From Novosphingopyxis baekryungensis DSM 16222 (GTDB lineage Bacteria; Pseudomonadota; Alphaproteobacteria; Sphingomonadales; Sphingomonadaceae): a DNA stretch of 64,000 nucleotides. Under the pieces are notes generated by a model. It saw only the letters and a list, made by a program, of their open reading frames with translations, had not been told where the DNA came from and ran no database searches. Below, one piece after another: positions 18,777 through 27,856 of the stretch (position 1 is the stretch's first letter; every line of letters begins with the position of its first letter). Position numbers and translations under genes: made by a program. The stretch lies in NCBI RefSeq assembly GCF_000420305.1, contig NZ_ATUR01000003.1, positions 62,001-126,000 of the forward strand. The letters run 5' to 3'.

Positions 18777-19082
18777 TCAGGCCGGATCGACCGCGCTGTT
18801 TACGGCTATGGTCAGCTCCCGAAGAACCACTGGATCACCAGGAGCGCCATCGGCTGCCTCTTCGGCAAGCGCCTGAATTTGCGAAGCGCCGAAGCTTGCG
18901 GCAATGCCTTTCAGGCGCAGCGCCGCGTAAAGCCAGTTGGCGTCGCAGCGCGCGCGTTGCATCAGATCGATCTGACGCCGTGCGCTGTCGCCAAATGCTT
19001 CGCGCAGCTGCGCGACCAGATCCTCATCCTGGCCGACAGCTTGGGCCAGCGCGCTCTCCAAAGCTCCATGGTCATAAGACAT
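18777..19082 (-). CDS. Hpt-like domain protein lacking the phosphorylated His
   Basis: A 101-residue, all-helical single-domain protein with the shape of a histidine phosphotransfer (Hpt) domain. The diagnostic helix reads YAALRLKGIAASFGA, against the usual AHRLKGSxxxLGA, so Leu55 replaces the phosphorylated His while the following L-K-G and the G-A are kept. It therefore cannot act as a normal phosphorelay carrier at that site. It is the first gene of the minus-strand unit ending at 15279 and is divergent from the TipN-like gene, 88 bases apart. Confidence 0.75.
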   Translation of the reverse strand: MSYDHGALESALAQAVGQDEDLVAQLREAFGDSARRQIDLMQRARCDANWLYAALRLKGIAASFGASQIQALAEEAADGAPGDPVVLRELTIAVNSAVDPA

Positions 19083-19107
19083 GGAAGCGTCTCTACATCA
19101 TGCAGGC

Positions 19108-19144
19108 TTAACTTTGCGTTTCGATCCCTCCGGGTTATGGTTAA
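19108..19144. promoter_or_regulatory. Divergent promoter region with CtrA-like half-sites
   Basis: Between the Hpt-like gene and the TipN-like gene (19083-19170) two TTAA half-sites stand out: TTAACTTT from 19108, and ATGGTTAA at 19137-19144, which reads TTAACCAT on the minus strand, a known strong CtrA half-site form. Neither makes a full TTAA-N7-TTAA box (the first is followed seven bases later by TTTC). Weak evidence, strengthened only by the full box at 17572. Confidence 0.3.
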
Positions 19145-19170
19145 CCCCAGTTCTTGAGGGGGTCGCGGGC

Positions 19171-21408
19171 ATGGCCATCAGCGCAAATGAAGATGTTTAC
19201 GACGCGGATCCGGCCGCCGAATCGCCTGTGATGGGCGACCATGCAGTCGAGTCGGCTGCGGAATGGATTGAGGACGAGCCCGAGCCGGCATCGATGATCT
19301 TGCCGATCGTGCTCATCGGCCTGGCAGCCGCCTGGACCGCCTTCTTCATCTTTGCCCAGTTCGAAAATCTGCAGGCCCGCCCCGGCGCCAGTCAATCCGC
19401 GGACCTGATCGTGCAATGGGCGGTTCCGCTCCTGCTGATCGGCATGATCTGGCTGCTGGCCATGCGCACCAGCCACCGCGAGGCCCGGCGTTTTGCCGAT
19501 GTTTCCGGGCGCATGCAGGACGCAGGCGCCGCGCTGCAACATCGAATGCAGGCGGTCAATAACGAGATCAGCCTGGCGCGCGAATTTCTTGCCGAACAGG
19601 CCCGCGAACTCGACATGCTGGGGCGGACGCGCGCCCGCGATATCCGCGAGGCGGCGCAGAGCATCGAACATGCTTTTGCGGAAAGCCAGCGCCAGGCCGC
19701 CAAGCTCGACGAGGTGAGCCAGGCCGCGAACGGCAATCTGGAGCGGCTGCGCAATCATCTGCCGGTGGTCACCAGCACGGCCAAGGACGTTACCAACCAG
19801 ATCGCCACCGCAGGCGAAGGCGCGCGGATTCAGCTGGACGCACTTGTAAGCGGGGCGGCCGCGATCGAAGAAGCGACGGAACGGCTGGGGGCTGCATCGG
19901 ACCGTTTGCATGAACGGTCATCCAACGTCTCCGAAGCGATCGACGAAAACAGCGCTGCAAGCGAGCGGCGGCTCGCTGATTTCCTGCAGGATGCCGAAGG
20001 GGCGGCGGCGCAATTGTCCAGACATCTTCAGGCAAGCATTGCGGACCTCCTCGCAAGCCTGGACGACAGCGCAGAGCGGCAGCGCCGTCTTGCGATGGAA
20101 TCGGCCAGTACCTTGCAGGCGCGGCTGTCAGAGCTCGATAACCGGATCAACGATGTGGCCGAGCGGGGCGGCGAACAAGGCGAACGGATCGTGCGTCTGT
20201 CGCGCGAGATCGAGGAAAGCGCCGAGCGCGCTCGGGCGCGTATCCATGAGCTGGACGAACGGGGAAGCGAAGCCACCGCGCGCATTGCTTTTGCGATCAA
20301 GGCGGCGCTGGACAACAGCGATGCGCTGAGCGCGAAGATCGAGCATAATGACGATGGCCTTGCCGCGCTTCAGAACCGCCTCGCTGCGGCGCACGAGCTG
20401 ATGGCCGCGATCGAACAGCTGGGTGATGACCGGCTGTTGCCCAGTGTCGAACGGGTGTTGGGCAAGATCGACGAGACCAACGACCGCGGTACCGATCTCA
20501 GGACGCTCATCGAGCTGATCGATGTCAACAGCCATGGCGTACAGGATCGGGCGGTCGCCTTCGGGGATGTACTGTCGCAGCAGCGCGAACTCATCGACGG
20601 GCTGAACGAGGATAGCGCGGCCGCCTTTACCGAACGGCGTGAAGACAGCGCAGCACTCGAACAGGCTTTGATGGAGGCGCGCGGCGCTTTGCAGCGGCTG
20701 GCCGAAGACGTCGAGGCGCGGCTTTCCGCCAGCGTGGAGCAGGTGCGCGATCGTTCCATCGAAGCCGCCGATCACGCACGCAGCGCGCTGGACGGCGTGG
20801 TCGAGACCACTGCCGACAATCTGCGCCAGCGGACCACGGAAACGCTGGAACATGCCGTGACCGAGCAGATGGAGGCTGGTGGAGAGCGCTGGAACGCCAT
20901 GGTTGCCGCAGCACTTCACCAGTCCGATGAAACCACGAAATTGCTGGAAGAGCGCCTGGCCAAGCTGGACCAGATGACCAGCAACCTAGAGGTCCGTCTG
21001 GAACGGGCGCATGAGCAATTCGAAGGGACGGACGACGATGCCTTTGCACGGCGTGTGCTGATGCTGACCGAATCCCTGAATTCAACCTCGATCGACGTGG
21101 CGAAACTGCTGTCCAACGACGTGACGGATCCGGCCTGGGCGGCCTATCTGAAAGGCGATCGCGGCGTCTTTACGCGGCGTGCGGTGCGGCTTCTGGATGC
21201 CGGCGAGGTCCGCATCATTGCGCAGCATTACGAGGAAGATCGCGAGTTCCGAAACCAGGTGAACCGCTATATCCACGATTTCGAGAGCATCATGCGCAAC
21301 CTGATGAGCACGCGGGACGGCAGCGCGATCAGCGTCACCCTGCTCTCTTCCGATGTCGGCAAGCTATATGTCGCGCTGGCGCAGGCAATTGAGCGGCTCA
21401 GGGCCTGA
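19171..21408 (+). CDS. TipN-like polarity protein (two membrane helices plus long coiled coil)
   Basis: A 745-residue protein with an acidic N-terminal tail, two membrane helices (about 42-62 and 78-97) and a long coiled-coil stretch (about 100-640) rich in Glu, Arg, Ala and Leu. The compact C-terminal domain contains AYLKGDRGVFTRRAVRLL, NRYIHDFESIMRNLMSTRD and LLSSDVGKLYVALAQAIE. This order matches Caulobacter TipN, the new-pole marker that positions flagella and division proteins; the family call rests on layout and my memory of the C-terminal domain. ATG at 19171 follows GAGGGGG; the frame is open further upstream. Confidence 0.75.
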   Translation: MAISANEDVYDADPAAESPVMGDHAVESAAEWIEDEPEPASMILPIVLIGLAAAWTAFFIFAQFENLQARPGASQSADLIVQWAVPLLLIGMIWLLAMRTSHREARRFADVSGRMQDAGAALQHRMQAVNNEISLAREFLAEQARELDMLGRTRARDIREAAQSIEHAFAESQRQAAKLDEVSQAANGNLERLRNHLPVVTSTAKDVTNQIATAGEGARIQLDALVSGAAAIEEATERLGAASDRLHERSSNVSEAIDENSAASERRLADFLQDAEGAAAQLSRHLQASIADLLASLDDSAERQRRLAMESASTLQARLSELDNRINDVAERGGEQGERIVRLSREIEESAERARARIHELDERGSEATARIAFAIKAALDNSDALSAKIEHNDDGLAALQNRLAAAHELMAAIEQLGDDRLLPSVERVLGKIDETNDRGTDLRTLIELIDVNSHGVQDRAVAFGDVLSQQRELIDGLNEDSAAAFTERREDSAALEQALMEARGALQRLAEDVEARLSASVEQVRDRSIEAADHARSALDGVVETTADNLRQRTTETLEHAVTEQMEAGGERWNAMVAAALHQSDETTKLLEERLAKLDQMTSNLEVRLERAHEQFEGTDDDAFARRVLMLTESLNSTSIDVAKLLSNDVTDPAWAAYLKGDRGVFTRRAVRLLDAGEVRIIAQHYEEDREFRNQVNRYIHDFESIMRNLMSTRDGSAISVTLLSSDVGKLYVALAQAIERLRA

Positions 21409-21419
21409 AGATGGCCCTG
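21399..21419 (+). terminator. Possible hairpin terminator after the TipN-like gene
   Basis: CAGGGCC-TGAAGAT-GGCCCTG is a perfect 7-bp stem whose loop holds the stop codon of the TipN-like gene. There is no T-run behind it, so intrinsic termination is uncertain. It lies between convergent genes and could serve both strands. Confidence 0.35.
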
Positions 21420-21435
21420 CAGCGCGCTCGGCAGG

Positions 21436-21708
21436 TTACTGGTCGAATGACTGGAAGAAGTTGAAGTCTTCCGCCGTGATCCATTCGAACCGATAGTTCA
21501 GATAGAACAGGCCGAACAGGATCGCGGAAACCACCGTCGTGCGTAATATGATCCTGCCGGCAGAAAAATTGCCGGGCGCGCTATCGGCCTGGCCCGACAC
21601 CATGTCGATACCTAGCTCCTCATGCGTCCGCACGCCAAAGGGCAGGACGGCAAACAAGGTCAGCGCCCAGAACAGCACATAGATGGCGATCATCGATGCC
21701 GGTTGCAT
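21436..21708 (-). CDS. DUF1467 family small membrane protein
   Basis: A 90-residue inner-membrane protein with two helices (about 4-24 and 57-76). The segment LFAVLPFGVRTHEELG is the DUF1467 hallmark. Function is unknown. It ends the minus-strand series nuo-birA-coaX-rnj. The start ATG at 21708 follows GGAAGG, nine bases after the end of the RNase J gene; an inner ATG at 21693 is possible. Confidence 0.85.
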   Translation of the reverse strand: MQPASMIAIYVLFWALTLFAVLPFGVRTHEELGIDMVSGQADSAPGNFSAGRIILRTTVVSAILFGLFYLNYRFEWITAEDFNFFQSFDQ

Positions 21709-21716
21709 GAAGCTGG

Positions 21717-23354
21717 TCAGCCTTCCACGATAAGCACGTCGACCACCGGCTTCTTGCCGGTCCATTCCCGCGCGGTACGGCGAACGGCCAAGCGCACATC
21801 TTCGCGCAACTTGGCAATATCGCCGCTGAATTTGCGCGTGGCTTTCTTGGCCGCGTCCACCGCTTCGTCCAGAAATTCATCGCGCTCGTCCTCGATCGGT
21901 ACGCCCTGCGTCTGCAGCACCGGATCGCCGGACAGCTTGCCGCGCGCATCGATCGCAAGGGCCACCGAGATCTGACCATTCTGGGAAATCTTGCGACGCT
22001 CATTCATGGTCGCGCCGTCCGCCGCGATGATGATGTCCCCGTCCACGATCAGACGGCCGGAACGCTCGCGCCCGACAATCTTCGGCTCGCCCGGCGCAAG
22101 CCGAACGACGTCACCATTCTTCTGCACCACCGCCTTGGGAATGCCCTGCTCAAGCCCGAGCCGAGCATGCTCTTTCATATGGCGCATCTCGCCATGGACC
22201 GGCAGCAGGATTTTCGGCCGGATCCACTCATACATGGACTTCAGCTCAGGCCTGCCGGGATGGCCGGACACATGGATGTCGGCCTGCCGTTCGGTGATCA
22301 TCTTGACGTTCATTTCGGCGAGCCGATTCTGAATGATCCCGATGGCAATTTCATTGCCGGGAATCTGTTTGGATGAGAACAGCACGACATCGCCGTCTTC
22401 CAGCGACAATTTGTGATTGCCCTGCGCCACGCGGCCAAGCGCCGCGCGTGGTTCACCCTGCCCGCCGGTGGCCACGATCATCACCTTGTTGCGCGGCAGC
22501 TGCATGGCCTCTTCGAAGCGCACGATATCCGGGAAGGCCTTGAGATAGCCGGTCGCCTTGGCATTTTCGATCATACGGTCGAGCGAACGCCCCGCGACGC
22601 ACAACTGGCGGCCCGTCGCCTTGGCGACTTCCCCCAGCGTCTGCAACCGGGCAAGGTTGGACGCAAAGGTGGTGACCATGATCCGGGTCTTGATGCCCTT
22701 GCAAGCCTCAAGCAACGATTCCCGTACCATCTCCTCGGAACCCGAGGCATTGTCGTTGAACACATTGGTGGAATCGCAGACCAGCGCAAGAACGCCTTCA
22801 TCGCCGATCGCGGTCAGCTCTTCCGCCGTGCTTGGCGTGCCGATCTGCGGTTTGTCGTCGAGCTTCCAGTCGCCTGTGTGGAAAATATTGCCATAAGGCG
22901 TTTCGATCAGCAGGCCATTGCCTTCCGCGATGCTGTGCGCCAGCGGAATGTAACGAATGCCGAAATCGCCCAGGCGGAAATGCCCGTCATCCTCGATAAT
23001 ATTGAGTTTGATGTCTTTTTCCAGCCCATGCTCACGCAGCTTGTAGCGGATCAAACCGGCGGTGAACTTGGTGGCATATAATGGCACGCCAAGCTCTTCG
23101 GCGAGCCAGGGAATGGCACCGATATGGTCCTCATGCCCATGGGTCAGAACGATGCCGAGCAGATCCTTGGCATTGCGCTCGATAAATTCCAGATCGGGCA
23201 GCACCAGATCGGTGCCAGGATAATGGGGGTCAGAGAAGCTGATACCCAGATCGACCATGATCCATTTGCCGTTACAGCCGTACAGGTTCACGTTCATGCC
23301 GATTTCGCCCGAGCCGCCAAGGGCCAGGAAAAGAAGTTCGTTTTTCGGTTTCAT
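21717..23354 (-). CDS. rnj: Ribonuclease J
   Basis: A metallo-beta-lactamase/beta-CASP ribonuclease with 5'-3' exonuclease and endonuclease activity in RNA decay and maturation. The 545-residue product has the metal site [23 protein letters not shown] with a metal Asp, CDSTNVF, and the beta-CASP and C-terminal parts with SGHPGRPE and PVHGEMRH. The ATG overlaps the coaX stop by four bases. Its presence fits alphaproteobacteria, which often use RNase J beside RNase E. Confidence 0.95.
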   Translation of the reverse strand: MKPKNELLFLALGGSGEIGMNVNLYGCNGKWIMVDLGISFSDPHYPGTDLVLPDLEFIERNAKDLLGIVLTHGHEDHIGAIPWLAEELGVPLYATKFTAGLIRYKLREHGLEKDIKLNIIEDDGHFRLGDFGIRYIPLAHSIAEGNGLLIETPYGNIFHTGDWKLDDKPQIGTPSTAEELTAIGDEGVLALVCDSTNVFNDNASGSEEMVRESLLEACKGIKTRIMVTTFASNLARLQTLGEVAKATGRQLCVAGRSLDRMIENAKATGYLKAFPDIVRFEEAMQLPRNKVMIVATGGQGEPRAALGRVAQGNHKLSLEDGDVVLFSSKQIPGNEIAIGIIQNRLAEMNVKMITERQADIHVSGHPGRPELKSMYEWIRPKILLPVHGEMRHMKEHARLGLEQGIPKAVVQKNGDVVRLAPGEPKIVGRERSGRLIVDGDIIIAADGATMNERRKISQNGQISVALAIDARGKLSGDPVLQTQGVPIEDERDEFLDEAVDAAKKATRKFSGDIAKLREDVRLAVRRTAREWTGKKPVVDVLIVEG

Positions 23355-24133
23355 GTTGTGCTTTCAACACGGGCGGCAATGATTGCCAGCCCGTTAAGGG
23401 TTAGGTCCGGTTCGACCGCATCGAACAGGTCGGTATGTTTATCGAAGAGCTGGGCCAGTCCGCCGGTCGCCACCACCTTGGTCGGGCGTCCGATTTCGGC
23501 GCGCATCCGCTGAACGATGCCTTCCATCATGGAAACATAGCCCCAGTAGACGCCGATGTGCATTTGCTCTTCGGTGTTGCGCCCGATGACGCTGTTCGTC
23601 GCGGGCGCTTCAATTGCAATATTGGGTAGCTTGGCCGCCGCCGCAACTAGGGCATCGAGCGAAAGATTGATGCCGGGCGCTATGATCCCGCCTTTATAGG
23701 CGCCGGTATAATCGACATGATCGAGCGTAGTCGCCGTACCAAAATCGATCACCACCAGATCGCCATCATATTTGGCATGCGCCGCCACGGCATTCACCGC
23801 CCGGTCCGCGCCGAGCGAACCCGGCTCATCGACGTCGATCACCAAGCCGTAATCGCCCTCACCGCGCCCCGCGACAATCGGATCGCAATCGAGATATTTC
23901 TGCGCCAGCAGGGTTAGGTTATGCAGGGCACGCGGCACCACGGTCGAAATAATAACGCTCTTGATGGCGGCGGGGTCGATCTGCGCCAATTGCATCAGTT
24001 GGCGCAGCCAGACCGCATATTCATCGGCCGTCCGCCGCGCATCGGTTGCGATCCGCCAACGCGCAGATACTTCGCCATTCTGCATGACGGCAAAGACGAT
24101 ATTGGTGTTTCCGGCATCGATGGCGAGCAACAT
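23351..24133 (-). CDS. coaX: Type III pantothenate kinase
   Basis: Phosphorylates pantothenate in the first step of coenzyme A synthesis. The 260-residue product starts with [15 protein letters not shown], the DxGNT phosphate loop of the type III (CoaX) family, followed by [12 protein letters not shown] and [17 protein letters not shown] at 24133 gives MLLAIDAG; an upstream in-frame ATG at 24166 would add eleven unrelated residues and run into birA. It lies between birA and rnj, with an ATGA overlap to the latter. Confidence 0.96.
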   Translation of the reverse strand: MLLAIDAGNTNIVFAVMQNGEVSARWRIATDARRTADEYAVWLRQLMQLAQIDPAAIKSVIISTVVPRALHNLTLLAQKYLDCDPIVAGRGEGDYGLVIDVDEPGSLGADRAVNAVAAHAKYDGDLVVIDFGTATTLDHVDYTGAYKGGIIAPGINLSLDALVAAAAKLPNIAIEAPATNSVIGRNTEEQMHIGVYWGYVSMMEGIVQRMRAEIGRPTKVVATGGLAQLFDKHTDLFDAVEPDLTLNGLAIIAARVESTT

Positions 24134-24137
24134 GACG

Positions 24138-24863
24138 TCAAATCCGTTCCCTGATAATGTCCACATCGGCCGCGTGCACCTGCCGGCGCGTTCCGTCTGT
24201 CATCCGCAGGAACAGCGCCCCGTCCGATGCCAAACCGTCATAATGCCCTTCCAGCTTCTCGTCCGCACTTAGCGATACGGACAGAGGCGTGCCGATAGCA
24301 TGAGCGCGCGATTCCCAGTCAGCCAATGTTCTCTGCAATGGCTCGGCGCGCCAACGCGCGAGCTTTTCGGCAAAATTCCTAGCCAGATCGACCAGTAACG
24401 CCGCAGGATCGAAAGGCGCAGCCGATCCGTCGTGGAAGCTGGCCGTCAGCCGGCCGGCAATTTCCGGAGCGGACGCCAGATTCACTCCAATCCCAAGAAC
24501 GACGCCATCTTTCTCCCGCTCCAGCAGCATGCCTGCGCACTTGGCGCCGTTCAACAAAAGGTCGTTGGGCCATTTCAGCTTAAGCTCATGCGGTCCGCCA
24601 AGTGGTGCCAAGGTCACATGGGCGGCAATGCCGATCACGAACGCCAGACTTGCGGCTGATGGATCCTCCGCCCGCAATCGCACAAGCGTGCTGGCATAAA
24701 GATTGCCGACGGGGCTCTGCCACTGCCGCCCCTGCCTGCCGCGACCGCCGCTCTGCACATCGGCACGAAGCCAATATCCTTCGGACGCCCCTGCCCTTGC
24801 AAGAGCCATGACGTCGTCGTTGGTCGACGCTGTGAGCGCGACGCTATCGATGCGCGGGATCAG
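24138..24863 (-). CDS. birA: Biotin--[acetyl-CoA carboxylase] ligase, probable CTG start
   Basis: Attaches biotin to the carboxyl carrier protein. It is the short form without a DNA-binding domain. [11 protein letters not shown] is the biotinyl-AMP loop, LKWPNDLL holds the catalytic Lys region, and GIGVNL follows. The first ATG (24809) would cut off the conserved STN substrate motif: the codons just before it read [13 protein letters not shown]. Between the upstream in-frame stop and that ATG there is no ATG, GTG or TTG. A CTG at 24863-24861 overlaps the nuoN stop as CTGA, exactly like the ATGA overlaps used elsewhere here, and gives a 241-residue protein. Confidence 0.85.
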   Translation of the reverse strand: MIPRIDSVALTASTNDDVMALARAGASEGYWLRADVQSGGRGRQGRQWQSPVGNLYASTLVRLRAEDPSAASLAFVIGIAAHVTLAPLGGPHELKLKWPNDLLLNGAKCAGMLLEREKDGVVLGIGVNLASAPEIAGRLTASFHDGSAAPFDPAALLVDLARNFAEKLARWRAEPLQRTLADWESRAHAIGTPLSVSLSADEKLEGHYDGLASDGALFLRMTDGTRRQVHAADVDIIRERI

Positions 24864-26293
24864 AAGAGCGCCGAGGCGGCGTTATTGGCGAAGCCGCCGA
24901 GCAAGGGAATGGAGAAATAGCCAAGCGGTGACACTAGCAGCGCCATGATCGCACCGATCCACGCCAGCGCCTTGCCGTCTCCGGTCTGCAGCACGGTGCG
25001 GCTCTCATCGAAATACATCAGCTTGACGATTTTGATATAATAGAATGCGCCGATCACGGACGCCGCAATACCGATGACGGCCAGCGGCAACAGTCCAGCA
25101 CCGATCGCGGCATCGAATACAACCACCTTGCCCCAGAAACCGAACAACGGCGGGATACCAGCAAGCGAGAACATGAAGATCGCCATGGCGAGCGCCAGAC
25201 CCTTGTTGGTCTGGGAAAGCCCGGCAATATCGCTCAGTTCTTCACGCGGTTCGCCGTCGGGCCCGCGAAGCTGCATGATGCAGGCAAAGCTGCCCAAGGT
25301 CATCGCGACATAGATGCTGAGATACACAAGAACGGCAGATATGCCCTCCTGCGTTCCAGCAGCGAGGCCGATCAGCAAAAATCCGATATTGTTGATCGAG
25401 CTATATGCGAGCAGTCGCTTCAGATTGGTCTGGCCGATCGCCGCCACGCCGCCAAGAATGATGGAAGCCAATGCGATGAAAATGATGATCTGCTGCCACG
25501 CGAGTGTCTGCGTGCCAAACGCATCGACCGCCACACGGACCGTCAGTGCCGTAGCGGCCACCTTGGGCGCGCTGGCGAAAAACGCGGTAACGGGAGTCGG
25601 TGCGCCCTCATACACGTCCGGCGTCCACATGTGGAACGGCACGGCGCTGATCTTGAAGGCCAGGCCCGCCAGCACGAAAACGATGCCAAACAACGCGCCA
25701 GTCTCCATGCCACCGCCGAGCGATCCAAGCACCGCGACGAAGCTCGTCGAGCCGGTAAAGCCATACACCAGCGACATACCGAACAGCAGAATACCGCTGG
25801 CCAATGCGCCCAGCACGAAATATTTCAGCCCGGCCTCGGCGGAGCGTTCGTCGGTGCGCAGGAAACTGGCCAGCACGTATGCCGCCAGACTGTTCAGCTC
25901 CAGGCCGATATACAAGGTCAGGAAGTCGGTTGCCGATACCATCATGCCCATGCCCACACAGGCATAGAGGATGAGGATGGGATATTCCGCCCGTGCAAGG
26001 CCGGCTCGCTGGAAAAACCGCGGTGCGATCATCAACGATATGGCCGCTGCGATATAGATGAGCACATGACCGAAATCGCTGAACTGGTCTCCGCTATAGA
26101 GGGCACCAAACGCATCGCCGGTATAGCACAGCGTGGCCACGCCTGCGGCAACGAGCAGCGCCACCGCGGAGATACTCACCGCGCGCGTCGCCTTGGCCCC
26201 GGACCATGCGGCCACCAACAGCAGGACAAGTCCACCAATGCTGAGAATGATCTCAGGCAGGGTTATCAGGAGCGATTGACCGTAATCCATCAA
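24860..26293 (-). CDS. nuoN: NADH-quinone oxidoreductase subunit N
   Basis: Antiporter-like proton-pumping subunit in the membrane arm of complex I. The 477-residue product has about 14 membrane helices. It carries the conserved KYFVLGALASGILLFGMSL and the discontinuous-helix part LLAYSSINNIGFLLIG. It is the last nuo gene; its start overlaps the nuoM stop by four bases, and its stop probably overlaps the birA start. Confidence 0.97.
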   Translation of the reverse strand: MMDYGQSLLITLPEIILSIGGLVLLLVAAWSGAKATRAVSISAVALLVAAGVATLCYTGDAFGALYSGDQFSDFGHVLIYIAAAISLMIAPRFFQRAGLARAEYPILILYACVGMGMMVSATDFLTLYIGLELNSLAAYVLASFLRTDERSAEAGLKYFVLGALASGILLFGMSLVYGFTGSTSFVAVLGSLGGGMETGALFGIVFVLAGLAFKISAVPFHMWTPDVYEGAPTPVTAFFASAPKVAATALTVRVAVDAFGTQTLAWQQIIIFIALASIILGGVAAIGQTNLKRLLAYSSINNIGFLLIGLAAGTQEGISAVLVYLSIYVAMTLGSFACIMQLRGPDGEPREELSDIAGLSQTNKGLALAMAIFMFSLAGIPPLFGFWGKVVVFDAAIGAGLLPLAVIGIAASVIGAFYYIKIVKLMYFDESRTVLQTGDGKALAWIGAIMALLVSPLGYFSIPLLGGFANNAASALF

Positions 26294-27855
26294 TGCGCCC
26301 CCCCGGCGGCGGTATTTTCATGATGTTCTTCACGAACCGTGCGGAAACGCTCGGTCCAACCCACATTCTCGACAAGCTGGGAATCGCTTGCCGGCTTGGC
26401 GCGATCGATCCGCTCGACGATCATCGAAACGTCCCTGCGAATAGGCTGCAGAAAGCTTTCCGGATAGATGCCCATCCAGAGCGCCGCGCCCGCCAAGGGC
26501 GCCAGCAGCCAAAGCTCCCGCATGCTCAGATCGCTCATTGCGGCAGCGTCGACATTCTTCTGCTCGCCAAAGGCAACGCGACGATAGAGATAAAGCGAGT
26601 AAGCCGCACCCAGAATGATGCCTGTCGTGCAGATCAGCGCAGCCCAGGTCGATGCCTGATAGGTGCCCGCCAGCGCCAGAAATTCGCCGACGAAACCACT
26701 GGTGCCTGGCAATCCGATCGACGCCATGGTGAACAGCAGAAAGAACACGGCATAAGTCGGCATGTTGATCGACAGGCCGCCATAACGGCTGATCTCGCGC
26801 GTATGCAGCCGATCATAGACCACACCGACGCACAGGAACAGCGCGCCCGATACCAGACCGTGGCTCAGCATCAATATGATCGAGCCTTCGAGGCCCTGCT
26901 GATTGAAGGCAAACAAACCGACCGTCACGATCGCCATATGGGCAACCGAACTGTAGGCGATCAGCTTCTTCATATCCTGCTGCACCAGCGCCACCAGCGA
27001 GGTGTAGACCACTGCGACCATCGACAGTCCGAAGATGAGCCACATGAACTGCGCAGACGCTTCCGGGAACATTGGCAGCGAGAAGCGGAGCATGCCGTAA
27101 CCGCCAAGTTTCAGCAGCACACCTGCCAGAATGACGGAGCCAGCGGTTGGCGCCTGAACATGGGCGTCCGGCAGCCAGGTATGAACGGGCCACATTGGCA
27201 TCTTCACCGCGAAGCTGGCGAAGAATGCAAGCCAGAGCCACGTCTGAGCCTGCGGTGCGAAATCATACACCATCAACTCGGGAATCGCGGCCGTACCGGC
27301 GGCCCGTACCATCCACAGGATGGCGATGAGCATCAGCACCGAACCCAGCAATGTATAGAGGAAAAACTTATAGGCTGCGTAGATGCGGTCCTGCCCACCC
27401 CAGATGCCGATGATCAGATACATCGGGATCAGGCCGGCCTCGAAGAATATGTAGAACAGGAAGATATCCTGCGCCGCGAAGACACCGATTACCAACGTCT
27501 CCATGAACAGGAACGCGGACATATATTCCGGTACCCGCTTGGCAATCGCGTTCCAGCTCGCACCAATGCAGATCGGCATCAGAAACACCGTCAGCATGAT
27601 CAGCATGAGCGCGATACCATCGATGCCGAGCGCGTAGGAAAACGGCCCGAAAATATCCGCGCGTTCGACAAACTGCCACTGCGCACCGGCTGGATCATAG
27701 CTCGCCCACAGCACGATCCCGATAACGAAATTGATCAGGGTTGCCAGAAGCGCGACGAGGCGCGCAGCGCTGGCACCGACGAACAGACAGACTGCGGCGC
27801 CAACAAGCGGGACAGCCAGCAACAGCGATAGAATGGGGAAACCGATATCGCTCAT
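26290..27855 (-). CDS. nuoM: NADH-quinone oxidoreductase subunit M
   Basis: Antiporter-like proton-pumping subunit of complex I. The 521-residue product has about 14 membrane helices. The conserved Glu lies in FFEAGLIPMYLIIGIWGG and the conserved Lys in KMPMWPVHTWLPDAHV. LIAYSSVAHMAIV follows. ATG at 27855 gives MSDIGFPILS; an open stretch upstream overlaps nuoL and is not used. The start lies one base after the nuoL stop. Confidence 0.97.
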   Translation of the reverse strand: MSDIGFPILSLLLAVPLVGAAVCLFVGASAARLVALLATLINFVIGIVLWASYDPAGAQWQFVERADIFGPFSYALGIDGIALMLIMLTVFLMPICIGASWNAIAKRVPEYMSAFLFMETLVIGVFAAQDIFLFYIFFEAGLIPMYLIIGIWGGQDRIYAAYKFFLYTLLGSVLMLIAILWMVRAAGTAAIPELMVYDFAPQAQTWLWLAFFASFAVKMPMWPVHTWLPDAHVQAPTAGSVILAGVLLKLGGYGMLRFSLPMFPEASAQFMWLIFGLSMVAVVYTSLVALVQQDMKKLIAYSSVAHMAIVTVGLFAFNQQGLEGSIILMLSHGLVSGALFLCVGVVYDRLHTREISRYGGLSINMPTYAVFFLLFTMASIGLPGTSGFVGEFLALAGTYQASTWAALICTTGIILGAAYSLYLYRRVAFGEQKNVDAAAMSDLSMRELWLLAPLAGAALWMGIYPESFLQPIRRDVSMIVERIDRAKPASDSQLVENVGWTERFRTVREEHHENTAAGGAH

Positions 27856-27856
27856 G

